Assembly (NCBI GenBank): GCA_964397305.1
Contig: CAYNIP010000002.1
Coordinates: 1 to 64,000 of the forward strand
Reading direction: 5' to 3'
Origin: JAAUTY01 sp964397305
Lineage (GTDB): Bacteria > Cyanobacteriota > Cyanobacteriia > Cyanobacteriales > Spirulinaceae
DNA: 64,000 bases
The first letter of the stretch is position 1, and each line of letters opens with the position of its first letter. Shown here in pieces: positions 34,469-43,298 of the stretch. The notes beneath the pieces are model-generated. The model had not been told where the DNA came from, made no database searches, and saw nothing but the letters and a program-made list of their open reading frames with translations. Made by a program: the position numbers and the translations under genes.

Positions 34469-36253
34469 ATGATGCGAACTCACTACTGCGGCGACCTGCG
34501 CGATCGCCATCTCGAGGCTACCGTGACCCTCTGCGGCTGGGTAGACCGTCGCCGCGACCACGGCGGCGTGATCTTTGTGGACCTGCGCGATCGCAGCGGC
34601 ATCGTTCAGATCGTCAGCGATCCTGAACGGACTCCCGCCTCCTACCCCGTCGCGGAAACCCTTCGCAACGAATACGTGGTCCGCATCACCGGGCGCGTCA
34701 GCCCCCGCCCCAGCGACTCCCTCAACCCCAAATTGCCTACGGGGGCGATCGAAATCTACGCCGAGCAGATCGAGATCCTCAACGCCGTCAGCAACCCCCT
34801 GCCTTTCCAAGTCTCCGAGACTGAGCCCGTGCGCGAAGAGCTACGGCTCAAGTACCGCTACCTCGACCTGCGCCGCCCCCGCATGAGCCGCAACTTGCAA
34901 CTCCGACACCAGGTGGTCAAAGCCATTCGCCGCTTCCTGGAAGATGAGGCGCATTTTATCGAGGTCGAAACCCCCATTCTCACCCGCTCAACCCCCGAGG
35001 GAGCCCGCGACTACCTTGTGCCCTCCCGCGTGAATCCCGGCCAGTGGTTTGCGCTGCCCCAGTCACCTCAGCTCTTCAAACAACTGCTCATGGTGGCCGG
35101 GTGCGATCGCTACTACCAGATCGCCCGCTGCTTCCGCGACGAAGACCTCCGGGCCGACCGCCAGCCAGAATTCACCCAACTGGACATGGAAATGAGCTTC
35201 CTGTCCCAGGAGGAAATTCTTGACCTCAACGAGGCCCTGGTTTGCCATATTTTCAAAACAGTCAAAGGCATCGAACTACCGCACCCCTTCCCGCGTTTGA
35301 CCTATGCGGAGGCGATCGCCCGCTACGGAACCGATCGACCCGATACCCGCTTTGGTCTCGAGTTGGTCGATGTTTCGGATATTGTCGCCCATTCTGCTTT
35401 TAAGGTCTTCTCCGGCGCGGTCAAGAGCGGCGGCTGTGTCAAGGTACTGCCAATTCCCCAGGGCAATGAGCAAATCTCCAACGTGCGGATCAAGCCCGGG
35501 GGCGATCTGTTCAAGGAAGCAACCCTGGCCGGAGCCAAAGGTATTGCCTACATCCGCGTGCGCGAGAACGGCGAGCTAGACACCATTGGCGCGATCAAGG
35601 ACAACTTGACCGCAGAGCAGAAGCAGGAACTCCTCGAACGGACCGGCGCGCAACCGGGCCATCTCCTCCTCTTCGGGGCGGGCGATACCGCGACGGTCAA
35701 CAAGTCTCTGGATCGTCTGCGCCAAGTCTTGGGTCATCAGTTAAACCTGATCCCGACTGACGCGATCAACCTCCTCTGGGTGACGGACTTTCCACTGGTG
35801 GAATGGAATGGTGACGAGCAACGCTGGGAGGCGTTGCACCACCCCTTTACGGCCCCCTATCCTGAGGACTTAGGCGACCTCACGACCGCCCGTGCCCAGG
35901 CCTACGACTTGGTGTACAACGGCATCGAGATCGGCGGTGGCAGTCTCCGCATCTACCAGCGCGAGATCCAGGAAAAGGTCTTCACCACCATCGGCTTAAC
36001 CGAAGCTGAAGCTCAGGCTAAATTTGGCTTCTTGCTCGAGGCCTTTGAGTACGGTACGCCGCCCCATGGTGGCCTTGCCTACGGGCTGGATCGCTTGGTG
36101 ATGTTGCTCGCTGGCGAGGAGTCGATTCGTGATACTATCGCTTTCCCGAAGACGCAGCAGGCGCGATCGCTGCTCACCGATGCACCCTCGACGGTGGACG
36201 ACCGCCAGCTCAAGGAGCTTTATGTGGCTTCAACCTATGAGCCAGAAGCGTAA
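34469..36253 (+). CDS. aspS: Aspartyl-tRNA synthetase
   Basis: AspRS charges tRNA-Asp (or also tRNA-Asn in organisms that use the transamidation route). The 594-residue protein is the bacterial type. An N-terminal anticodon-binding OB fold begins THYCGDLRDRHLEATVTLCG. Class II motifs follow: motif 2 in RCFRDEDLRADRQPEFTQLD and motif 3 in GLAYGLDRLVMLLAG. The bacterial GAD insertion lies at about 300-425. I chose the ATG at 34469 (or 34472); the frame extends upstream to 34355 without conserved sequence. A GATAAT box at 34404 could be the -10. Confidence 0.97.
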   Translation: MMRTHYCGDLRDRHLEATVTLCGWVDRRRDHGGVIFVDLRDRSGIVQIVSDPERTPASYPVAETLRNEYVVRITGRVSPRPSDSLNPKLPTGAIEIYAEQIEILNAVSNPLPFQVSETEPVREELRLKYRYLDLRRPRMSRNLQLRHQVVKAIRRFLEDEAHFIEVETPILTRSTPEGARDYLVPSRVNPGQWFALPQSPQLFKQLLMVAGCDRYYQIARCFRDEDLRADRQPEFTQLDMEMSFLSQEEILDLNEALVCHIFKTVKGIELPHPFPRLTYAEAIARYGTDRPDTRFGLELVDVSDIVAHSAFKVFSGAVKSGGCVKVLPIPQGNEQISNVRIKPGGDLFKEATLAGAKGIAYIRVRENGELDTIGAIKDNLTAEQKQELLERTGAQPGHLLLFGAGDTATVNKSLDRLRQVLGHQLNLIPTDAINLLWVTDFPLVEWNGDEQRWEALHHPFTAPYPEDLGDLTTARAQAYDLVYNGIEIGGGSLRIYQREIQEKVFTTIGLTEAEAQAKFGFLLEAFEYGTPPHGGLAYGLDRLVMLLAGEESIRDTIAFPKTQQARSLLTDAPSTVDDRQLKELYVASTYEPEA

Positions 36254-36389
36254 GCCGTTTCCGTGCTAGCAGCTCCTAGCTCCACGACGCCATGCTGTCT
36301 CGGACCCGACCTAGCATCGCCAGTTTCGCGTTCGGGAACCTTGTCTCGGAGGGTGCATCGCTCCCCGTCCAGCCATCGGAGGCGGCTGC

Positions 36390-38492
36390 ATGATTTTCAA
36401 GCGCTACAACCGCATTATTCGCTCAACCCTGGTGCTCTTTTTATTGATTGCCATCATTCTGTTTTATTGGCAGTTTCAGACTCAGTACCGCTACGAGCTG
36501 AATCGCGCCCGGACCAAGTTTGATCAAGAGGCGATCGCCCTTGACAAGCTCCTAGAAACCACCGCCGATTACGTCGAGCAAATGCGGTTGCGTGCCAACT
36601 CCTTTTATCAAACCAGCCAGCTCAATTTCTCAGAATATATCCTCTTTGACAGTCTCCAAAATCGGGCTGATGGTGAGCACTTTGATCTCGACCAGGTTCC
36701 CTCGCCCTATAGTACGGATATTGTCGGTAACTTGACGGGGAGCGGGGCCTTTGGCGATCGCGACGATGCCTTCTACCGCGAGATTGCCCTGGCCCTAACC
36801 CTCAATCCATTGCTCCAAACGGCGATTAAAGTCATCCCCAACAATGTTTGGGCCTTTTATCTCTCCGCCCAACGGTTTCTCAATCTCTACCCCTGGATTC
36901 GCTCCGACGCCTTCCACTACACGGACGATCTGCTAGCCAGCGATACCCACCAGCTCGCCCTCCCCCGCCACAATCCGGAGCGCCACCACTTCTGGACCGC
37001 TGCCTACCGCGACCCCGCGAACGCTGGGCTGGTCGTCACCTGTGGCGCGCCGGTCGATGAGCAGGAGACCTTTCGCGGCACGGTGGGTCTGAGCGTCAGC
37101 CTTGAGGCCTTTAACCAGCTCCTGCGCGCCTTTGACTATCCCGTGGGCCGCCTCCTGCTGGTGAGCGATCGCGGTCAACTCCTCGCCGCTCCCCAGCAAG
37201 TCAACATCGCCACCGCAGCGGTTCCGCCCGTCACAGCCGCCTTTCCCACCACCTTGCAGGCGCAAATCCCAGCGCTCCTGCAAACCGAGCGGCGCCAGTG
37301 GCAGCAGGCTGGGGGATACCTTCTGTACCAAGCACCACTCCAGCAAGCCCCCTGGCAGTTGGTATTTTTTGCTCCCCAGCGGGACCTGGTGCTGCCGGCC
37401 CTGGGCCAGGTCGGCTTGGGGCTTGGGTTGCTCTTAGGGGGCCTGGGTTTGTTGCTGCTCATGGCCAACTACTTGATTGAGCGCGAGTTCATTCTCCCGG
37501 CGACTCAGTTGATTACTCACATCGAAGCCGCGAGCCAGAACCAACACCCAGAAATACCGGTGGTTCCTGAGGACTGGCAGCCTTGGTTTCAAACAATCTC
37601 CACTATTTTTCGCGCCAACCAAGAGATGACTGCTGAACTCGTGCAGCGCGAAAAAATGTCGAGCCTGGGACAACTGGTAGCCGGGATTGCCCACGAAATC
37701 AACAACCCGGCGAATTTCATCTACGGCAATATCAGCTATGTGCGGAACTATAGTGACGACTTGCGGGGGCTGATTCAGCTCTATCAACAGCATTATCCGG
37801 AGCCAGACAAGGTAATTCGCGATCGCATCCAGGAGATTGATTTGCCCTTCATTGACCACGACTTTCCCAAGCTCTTGCAGTCGATGGAAATTGGGGCTGA
37901 GCGTATTCGCGAGATTATCCTATCCCTGCGGAATTTTGCCCGCCTGGATGAGTCGGAGAGCAAGCGAGCCGATCTACACCAGGGTCTAGAAAGCACTTTA
38001 ACTATTCTGGAAAATCGCTTGACGGCTGATCGGGGCAATTGGCGCATTGAAGTGGTGAAGAACTACGGGGAGTTGCCCTCTGTGGAGTGCTACCCCGGCC
38101 TCCTCAATCAAGTGTTTCTCAATCTCATCAATAACGCCATTGATGCCCTCTACGAGGTTCGCCAGCGCCAGCTTGAGCAACAGCAAGTCCCCACGGCGGC
38201 CCGGCTGGAGATTACCACGCGATCGCCCGACTCCGAGCACGTAACCATCCAAATTACCGACAACGGTGATGGCATCAGGCCGGAGATTCAAAGCCATTTA
38301 TTTGAACCTTTTTTCACCACGAAACCCGTCGGGCAAGGCACGGGCCTGGGCCTCTCGATCAGCTACCAGATCGTGACCCAGAAGCACGGAGGTAAGCTCT
38401 CCTGCCAATCCCAGCTCGGCCAAGGAACTACCTTCACGATTGAGTTACCCGTCCAGAGCGCCGCCGCCCCTCAGGCTTCCCAGGGCTCGTAG
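36390..38492 (+). CDS. Membrane sensor histidine kinase with periplasmic Cache-like domain
   Basis: This is a 700-residue kinase. A transmembrane helix at 11-27 and a second at about 338-360 (GLGLGLLLGGLGLLLLMANY) enclose a 300-residue periplasmic region of the Cache type (VWAFYLSAQRFLNLYPW; LVSDRGQLLAAP). The H-box KMSSLGQLVAGIAHEINNP has H435. ATPase motifs are NQVFLNLINNAIDA, DNGDGI and FFTTKPVGQGTGLGLSIS. The ATG at 36390 has a GGAGG site 7 bases upstream. The kinase core is a paralogue of the one at 27556. No cognate regulator is adjacent. Its 3' end overlaps the convergent small gene by 22 bp. Confidence 0.93.
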   Translation: MIFKRYNRIIRSTLVLFLLIAIILFYWQFQTQYRYELNRARTKFDQEAIALDKLLETTADYVEQMRLRANSFYQTSQLNFSEYILFDSLQNRADGEHFDLDQVPSPYSTDIVGNLTGSGAFGDRDDAFYREIALALTLNPLLQTAIKVIPNNVWAFYLSAQRFLNLYPWIRSDAFHYTDDLLASDTHQLALPRHNPERHHFWTAAYRDPANAGLVVTCGAPVDEQETFRGTVGLSVSLEAFNQLLRAFDYPVGRLLLVSDRGQLLAAPQQVNIATAAVPPVTAAFPTTLQAQIPALLQTERRQWQQAGGYLLYQAPLQQAPWQLVFFAPQRDLVLPALGQVGLGLGLLLGGLGLLLLMANYLIEREFILPATQLITHIEAASQNQHPEIPVVPEDWQPWFQTISTIFRANQEMTAELVQREKMSSLGQLVAGIAHEINNPANFIYGNISYVRNYSDDLRGLIQLYQQHYPEPDKVIRDRIQEIDLPFIDHDFPKLLQSMEIGAERIREIILSLRNFARLDESESKRADLHQGLESTLTILENRLTADRGNWRIEVVKNYGELPSVECYPGLLNQVFLNLINNAIDALYEVRQRQLEQQQVPTAARLEITTRSPDSEHVTIQITDNGDGIRPEIQSHLFEPFFTTKPVGQGTGLGLSISYQIVTQKHGGKLSCQSQLGQGTTFTIELPVQSAAAPQASQGS

Positions 38493-38794
38493 TCACGGCA
38501 GGTTTCGCAGGGACCGCAAGGATTGACCGCACAACGCAGGAAGGCTGAGTGAGCACTGTAGCGGCAGGTGCGCGGGCGATCGCGCCGACCCGCGATCAGG
38601 TTGAGTCGCTGCTGCTCGTGGGCGATCGCGCGTTTGATACGAGCGTGCGATTGCAGCCGGAGGCGTTCAAAGGCACAGGTAGACATAGCCGCAAGCTGGG
38701 GGTGAGCTTTAGGTTTCCTTAAGCAAATCCTAGGGGCCGCCCCCAGGGAGCGGCAAATAGCGGGCAGGAGCGTGGCGGTCAACACCGAGAGCAT
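38471..38794 (-). CDS. Small Cys-motif protein, paralogue of 12619 (DUF6464-like)
   Basis: This is a 107-residue protein. It has a hydrophobic N-terminus (LSVLTATLLPAICRSLGAA), a basic middle (RLRLQSHARIKRAIAHEQQR), and the C-terminal motif TCRYSAHSAFLRCAVNPCGP followed by CETCRDYEP. It shares the CRY..RSxxLRCAVNPxGPCxxC pattern with the protein at 12619 and has one extra cysteine. Function unknown; a metal site or disulfide is plausible. The 3' end overlaps the histidine-kinase gene, and the start codon lies 4 bp from repeat E1. Confidence 0.7.
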   Translation of the reverse strand: MLSVLTATLLPAICRSLGAAPRICLRKPKAHPQLAAMSTCAFERLRLQSHARIKRAIAHEQQRLNLIAGRRDRPRTCRYSAHSAFLRCAVNPCGPCETCRDYEPWEA

Positions 38795-38797
38795 AGA

Positions 38798-39077
38798 GTT
38801 GTCTCAAACAATTTTGAGACCTTCTGAAATAGCTGCAATTCTTGCTTGACAAGGATTTCGTGGTTGACCTGTCGCATCCTTAACGGAAACAACTATAACC
38901 GTAGTTGCACTTTAGCGCTCCGATAAGCGGGCTGATGAGGGGCTAAAGCCCAACTGCGTCGGATACTTTTTATGGTTGTTTCAAACAATTTTGAGACCTT
39001 CTGAAATAGCTGCAATTCTTGCTCGGCAAGGATTTCGTGGTTGACCTGTCGCATCCTTAACTGAAACGACTATAGCC
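38798..39077 (+). repeat. Direct repeat pair E1/E2 (about 103 bp each)
   Basis: Two copies with few mismatches lie at 38798-38900 and 38975-39077, offset by 177 bp. Each begins with a hairpin that is perfect in the first copy (GTCTCAAA, loop CAAT, TTTGAGAC). Each continues through CTTCTGAAATAGCTGCAATT and GGTTGACCTGTCGCATCCTT. The 74-bp spacer is unique. No coding potential is visible. It may be a duplicated promoter or structured-RNA segment. Confidence 0.7.
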
Positions 39078-39173
39078 CTCTTGTATTATTCCGGGAAATC
39101 CCCACGAATTTCCGCCATTACAGCCGACGAAAAATCAGCGTTTCACCCCGATCTGACACAAGAGGGATAGTTG
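39069..39173. repeat. Miniature inverted-repeat candidate (element D)
   Basis: A segment of about 105 bp is bounded by inverted repeats ACTATAGCCCTCTTGT and ACAAGAGGGATAGTTG. The perfect core is CCCTCTTGT at 39076-39084 and its complement at 39158-39166. It overlaps the end of repeat E2. There is no target duplication that I can define. Confidence 0.5.
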
Positions 39174-39200
39174 TAGCCTCAGCAGCCCTCCTGATTCCTC

Positions 39201-39545
39201 GCCTCTCACTTTGGCGTCCCCTTCGCTCTACTTGGGCTACTAAGTACACACATCTCGTAACAGCCCCAACTGACCGTTTTTAGCCCCCCTAGCCCCCCGA
39301 AATCGGGGGGGGATCGGAATTCCCAGTCCCTCAGAATTGGGGAATCTAGGGAGCAAACGAGGGAAAAATGAAGCCAAACAGGGCTTGTGTGTAGGTAGTA
39401 GCTCTACTTGGGAGAAGGGGCCGGGGGATGTAGACGCGCAGCGGCTTCTCGCAGAGGGGGCCCCGTAACATTAAAGAGGGCGACCCCCTGCTCCTGGAAC
39501 CAGCGCGCAAAATTCAGGGGAGCCGCACTTTTTTTCGTTCACCCC
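39201..39545. mobile_element. Family B/A chimera interrupted by a third element (C)
   Basis: Bases 39201-39236 match the reverse form of family B (CTCTCACTTTGG...CCCCTTCGCTCTACTTGGG). Bases 39402-39545 are a family A right half with one nested module (39431-39458) and the terminus TTTTTTTCGTTCACCC. Between them lies a 165-bp insert (39237-39401) with 16-bp inverted ends (CTACTAAGTACACACA; CTACTACCTACACACA in complement, 2 mismatches). It is flanked by an 11-bp duplication CTCTACTTGGG. The insert contains a strong hairpin (CCCCCC, GAAATC, GGGGGG at 39293-39310). Confidence 0.75.
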
Positions 39546-39624
39546 TGGGGACCCCGAGCCTGGGTCTAGTCCGCTTATTCCGGTATGATGGCGCTGCGGT
39601 GCTACAGCTTTTCCCAGTTATTTC

Positions 39625-40554
39625 ATGTCGTCCCCCGTTGCTCCTGAGGCCGAAGCTTGGCCCCCCTTCATTGGGGTTGAAGTTGACCAGCCCTACGAAG
39701 AGGCGGAGGTCGTGATTGTGCCCATTCCCTACGAGGCAACGACCACCTATCGCAAGGGCTGTCAGCAGGGACCCCAGGCGATTTTGCGGGCCTCGGATCA
39801 GTTGGAATACTATGATGTCGAGCTGGGCTGTGAGCCCTGCTTTCGGCTGCCCCTCCACACCCACGCGGCGATCGCCAACAGCCACCACCACCCTGACCTC
39901 GCCCCCGAGGCCATGGTGCAACAAGTGCAGTCAGCCGTTGCACCACTGCTCCGGGATGGGAAATGGGTCATCGCCCTGGGGGGCGAGCACGGCATCACGG
40001 CGGGCGTCGTTGCGGCCTACCAGCAGGTGGAGCCGGAACCCTTTACCGTCGTGCAAATCGACGCCCACGGCGACCTACGCGACGAGTATGAGGGCTCTCG
40101 CTACAACCATGCTTGTGTGATGCGGCGGGTCTTGGATCTGGAGCTGCCCATTCTCCCGATTGGCCTCCGCAGCTTCTGCCGGGAGGAAGCCGAGTTGATC
40201 GCGGCGCGATCGCTCACCATCCTGGATGATGCGTTCATCGCCCGCGAGCCCGACTGGATCGAGCAGGCAATTCGCAACATCCCCACGGACTCGGTGTTCA
40301 TCACCATCGACCTTGACGGCCTCTCGCCGGCCCTCCTCCCGGGAGTTGGCACTCCCCAACCCGGCGGCCTGACCTGGCCTCAAATCACTCAACTGCTGCG
40401 GCGTCTGTTCGCCAGCCGCCGGGTGCTGGGCTGCGACGTGATGGAGCTAGCGCCCCTTTCAGAGAGCGTCGTTTCAGAGTTTGTAGCCGCTAAGTTAGTC
40501 TATAAGTTGGTGGGCTACCAGGCCCTGAGTCCCCATCGCCGCCTCCGCCGCTGA
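39625..40554 (+). CDS. speB: Agmatinase
   Basis: SpeB hydrolyses agmatine to putrescine and urea. The 309-residue ureohydrolase shows the metal-binding sequences LGGEHGIT, VQIDAHGDLRDEYEGSRYNH and ITIDLDGLSPALLPGVGTPQ, with the two Mn ligands (D-x-D) intact. The usual DP after the second metal aspartate reads SP here. Some arginase-family relatives act on arginine or guanidino compounds, so the substrate is likely but not certain. The ATG at 39625 fits the family. It probably forms an operon with the gene 47 bp downstream. Confidence 0.88.
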   Translation: MSSPVAPEAEAWPPFIGVEVDQPYEEAEVVIVPIPYEATTTYRKGCQQGPQAILRASDQLEYYDVELGCEPCFRLPLHTHAAIANSHHHPDLAPEAMVQQVQSAVAPLLRDGKWVIALGGEHGITAGVVAAYQQVEPEPFTVVQIDAHGDLRDEYEGSRYNHACVMRRVLDLELPILPIGLRSFCREEAELIAARSLTILDDAFIAREPDWIEQAIRNIPTDSVFITIDLDGLSPALLPGVGTPQPGGLTWPQITQLLRRLFASRRVLGCDVMELAPLSESVVSEFVAAKLVYKLVGYQALSPHRRLRR

Positions 40555-40601
40555 GGAGGCCCTGGTAGTCTCGTGAACTCCATCGCCCTCTACCCGAAGC
40601 C

Positions 40602-41147
40602 ATGACTCAAACCCAAACCAGCCCGGTTGGTCACTATGCCCCTGATTTTGAGCTGCCGAGCGTTGATGGTGATGTCTACCACCTCACTCGCTGCCGCCAG
40701 GCCTACCAAGCTTTGGGCATTGTTTTTCTCAGCGATGACTGCCCGGTAGTCCAAGCTTACATGGGGCGTCTGAAGCAACTGCAAGCTGACTTTGCCCCGC
40801 AGGGCTTTACCTTGATCGGGATCAACGCCAACGACGCCGCTCAGTCTCCCGAGGACAGCTTCGATGGCATGAAGGGCTTTGCCTTAGAATACCAACTCAC
40901 CTTTCCCTACCTGCGAGACCCCAGCCAGGATGTCGCCCTTAGCTTTAGGGCCGAGCGGACTCCCCAGGCTTTCTTACTCGATCAGGAGGGCATCGTCCGC
41001 TATTGCGGAGCCCTAGACGACAATCCCACCGCCGAAGCGGTGCGGGTGGCCTATCTGCGCGAGGCGATCGCCCAGCTCCTGGCAGGCACTCCGATCACCA
41101 CTCCTTTCAGCGCCGCCGTGGGCAGTCCCCTCAAATGGCGCTCCTAG
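40602..41147 (+). CDS. Peroxiredoxin-like/thioredoxin-fold protein
   Basis: This 181-residue protein has the AhpC/TSA-like thioredoxin fold. It begins VGHYAPDFELPSVDGDVYHL, then the active-site strand IVFLSDDCPVVQAYMGRL with one cysteine, then LIGINANDAAQSPEDSF and RTPQAFLLDQEG. Related proteins have N-x-C-P at this site; here it is D-D-C-P. It may be a one-cysteine peroxiredoxin or a thiol-disulfide protein. There is no signal peptide. It starts at the ATG at 40602. Confidence 0.85.
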   Translation: MTQTQTSPVGHYAPDFELPSVDGDVYHLTRCRQAYQALGIVFLSDDCPVVQAYMGRLKQLQADFAPQGFTLIGINANDAAQSPEDSFDGMKGFALEYQLTFPYLRDPSQDVALSFRAERTPQAFLLDQEGIVRYCGALDDNPTAEAVRVAYLREAIAQLLAGTPITTPFSAAVGSPLKWRS

Positions 41148-41237
41148 TCCTAGGCTGCCTTAAAGACCAAGCACACCACCAGGCGGTAGCGCGCGTCTGC
41201 AAGCCCTAGCCCCCAGGAGCGATCGCCCCCCAGCAGC

Positions 41238-41825
41238 CTAGCGGCCGATGCTCAGAATCCAAGTGCCGACATAGCGGGGTAGGGGAATATCCCCCGGACT
41301 GAGCAGGCGGGCGTGGAAGTAGTAGGTCCCGCCCCAGCGCGGGTTGGTCGTCGGGATGATGACCTCAATCGAGGTTTGCGCCTCAATGGGCGGCGGGATT
41401 GGCGCATCCTCCGTGAGGTCCGCGAGGCGCTCCGGCGGAACCCCGAGGTAGATCTGCAAAATCTGGCGCTCGCGATCCCAAACCACTTCCTGAATCGGGA
41501 TATTGCGGCCGCCGGCCTCGACCCGGAGCTGGTCAGTGTGGAACGTGCCGTCGAAATAGTCGGGATAGTTGATGGCGATTTGGGCGACGCCTAATTCAAC
41601 TTTTCGGCCCTCAATGCGGAGACGGTAGCGATCGCGCACATTCGGCCGACCGCCAAAGTCGAGGTAGTAGTTGAGAATGTCAGCGCGATCACTCACCCCA
41701 CTGAAGATTGTGAGCCCAGGGGTGTTTTGGGCCGGGGCCGCGAGGGGGAGCAGCGCTAGGCCGCAACTGCCAGCCGCCAAGGCGCTGACCAACCATTTCC
41801 GAGCCCAGTGCTTTGAAAAAACCAT
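41238..41825 (-). CDS. DUF2808 exported protein
   Basis: This is a 195-residue cyanobacterial DUF2808 protein of unknown function. The N-terminus is a signal peptide (FSKHWARKWLVSALAAGSCG to the likely cleavage after APAQ). The mature part has the DUF2808 features GRPNVRDRYRLRIEG, AQIAINYPDYFDGTF, EVVWDRERQILQIYL and NPRWGGTYYFHARLLSPGD. It is probably periplasmic or envelope-associated. I chose the ATG at 41825; the longer frame to 41951 would move the signal peptide inside the protein. Confidence 0.88.
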   Translation of the reverse strand: MVFSKHWARKWLVSALAAGSCGLALLPLAAPAQNTPGLTIFSGVSDRADILNYYLDFGGRPNVRDRYRLRIEGRKVELGVAQIAINYPDYFDGTFHTDQLRVEAGGRNIPIQEVVWDRERQILQIYLGVPPERLADLTEDAPIPPPIEAQTSIEVIIPTTNPRWGGTYYFHARLLSPGDIPLPRYVGTWILSIGR

Positions 41826-42130
41826 AGCTTCAAGCGCGTACAGGACGCAGGACGACAAAAAATTTGCATCAATTCTAGCGAGGAGCCCGAGGGACTGACT
41901 CAGAGCCAGGGCCCCGGAGTTCCGGTAGTCACCGGGGGTAACTGCTCCCACTATACCAACCGCTCACCGCCATGACGGCGATCGCCCCCGATTGAGCTGG
42001 GACGAGGCCGCGGCCGGGGAAGTTCCAGGGGAACGCATCCCAGGCCGCCTGCCTTGGGCAAGAGGATGGGGTGAGGGCTGAGCGAAGCAGGACCAACAGC
42101 CCGCGTCAAATTTTGTTCCCCCGCTTCTCC
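41826..42130. other. Intergenic region with a family A terminal fragment
   Basis: No gene is present. Bases 42070-42121 (GGGTGAGGGCTGAGCGAAGC ... AAATTTTGTTCCCCC) match the left terminus of family A in reverse, with decay. The rest shows nothing clear. Confidence 0.45.
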
Positions 42131-43123
42131 TCAGCGGAACATACTGCTGACCGAGCTATCTTCATGGATGCGCCAGATCGTTTCGCCCAGCAGATTGGCG
42201 ACTGAGAGCACCGTAAGTTGGGGAAACTGCTGGTCTGGAGCGACCGGGATCGTGTTGGTAACGATCACCTCTTCAAACAAGCCCCCCGACAGACGCTCCC
42301 GAGCCGGGGGCGAGAAGACCGCGTGCGTAGCGCAGGCGTAGACCTGCCGGGCCCCCACTTCGCGTAACAGGCGAGCTCCTTCCGAGATCGTGCCCGCTGT
42401 GTCGATCATGTCATCCACCATCACCGCCGTTTTGCCCCGGACATCGCCAATCACATTCATCACCTCGGCGACGTTGTGGGCTTGGCGACGCTTGTCAATA
42501 ATCGCGAGGGGAGCATCGTTCAACTTTTTCGCAAAGGCGCGGGCCCGAGCCACACCCCCGACATCGGGCGACACCACCACCAGATCGGGCAACTCCTTGC
42601 TGTGGAGATAGTTGAGGATCTCCGGCGAGCCGTAGACATGATCGAAGGGAATATCAAAATAGCCCTGGATCTGAGCTGAGTGCAGATCCATAGCGACAAT
42701 GCGGCTGGCTCCTGCTTTCGTCGTCAAGTTTGCCACCAGCTTGGCAGCGATTGATTCCCGGCCGGCTGTCTTGCGGTCGGCCCGCGCATAGGCGTAGTAG
42801 GGAATCACCGCCGTGATCTGGCGAGCTGAAGCCCGGCGGCAGGCGTCGATCAGAATCAGTAACTCCATCAGGTGGTCATTGACCGGACGGCAGCAGGGCT
42901 GAATCAGGTAGACATCACAACCCCGAATCGACTCCTGGATCTGGACATAGAGCTCGCCATCGGCGAAGCGCTTGCGGACCATGGGGCCAAGATCCATTCC
43001 CAGGTAGCGGGCGACTTCTTGAGCGAGGGGAATGTTCGCGGAACCCGAGAACAAGCGCAGGCGATTACTCTCCGACAACGGGGCTAGCGTTGGTTGCAGA
43101 TTGAGGGTGGCGGTAGGGCTCAC
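42131..43123 (-). CDS. prs: Ribose-phosphate pyrophosphokinase
   Basis: Prs makes PRPP from ribose-5-phosphate and ATP for nucleotide, histidine and NAD synthesis. The 330-residue protein has RFADGELYVQIQESIRGCDV, the RADRKTAGRESI flexible region, MDLHSAQIQGYFDIP, VVSPDVGGVARARAF and the PRPP loop VMVDDMIDTAGTI. The start is a GTG at 43123, giving a short cyanobacterial N-terminal extension before RLRLFSGSANIPLA. It is a single-gene unit. Confidence 0.96.
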   Translation of the reverse strand: MSPTATLNLQPTLAPLSESNRLRLFSGSANIPLAQEVARYLGMDLGPMVRKRFADGELYVQIQESIRGCDVYLIQPCCRPVNDHLMELLILIDACRRASARQITAVIPYYAYARADRKTAGRESIAAKLVANLTTKAGASRIVAMDLHSAQIQGYFDIPFDHVYGSPEILNYLHSKELPDLVVVSPDVGGVARARAFAKKLNDAPLAIIDKRRQAHNVAEVMNVIGDVRGKTAVMVDDMIDTAGTISEGARLLREVGARQVYACATHAVFSPPARERLSGGLFEEVIVTNTIPVAPDQQFPQLTVLSVANLLGETIWRIHEDSSVSSMFR

Positions 43124-43298
43124 AGCAGGTCGAAGGGGTGCAAGTTCAAGGTGATTCTAGCATTCTCATTTTGTCTCGGGCGAAATATTTACAATCCCTG
43201 AGGGATCGCAAAGCCCATGAAGTTTGGTCTAATGGGAAGTTGGCAACCGCTTGCGCGCTCACCCCTAGGCCGCTCCGTGGCAATTGGCAGCACCCGCT

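Noticed and set aside
41238..41951. Longer DUF2808 protein starting at 41951
   Set aside because: It would place a clear signal peptide 42 residues inside the protein; the ATG at 41825 is preferred.
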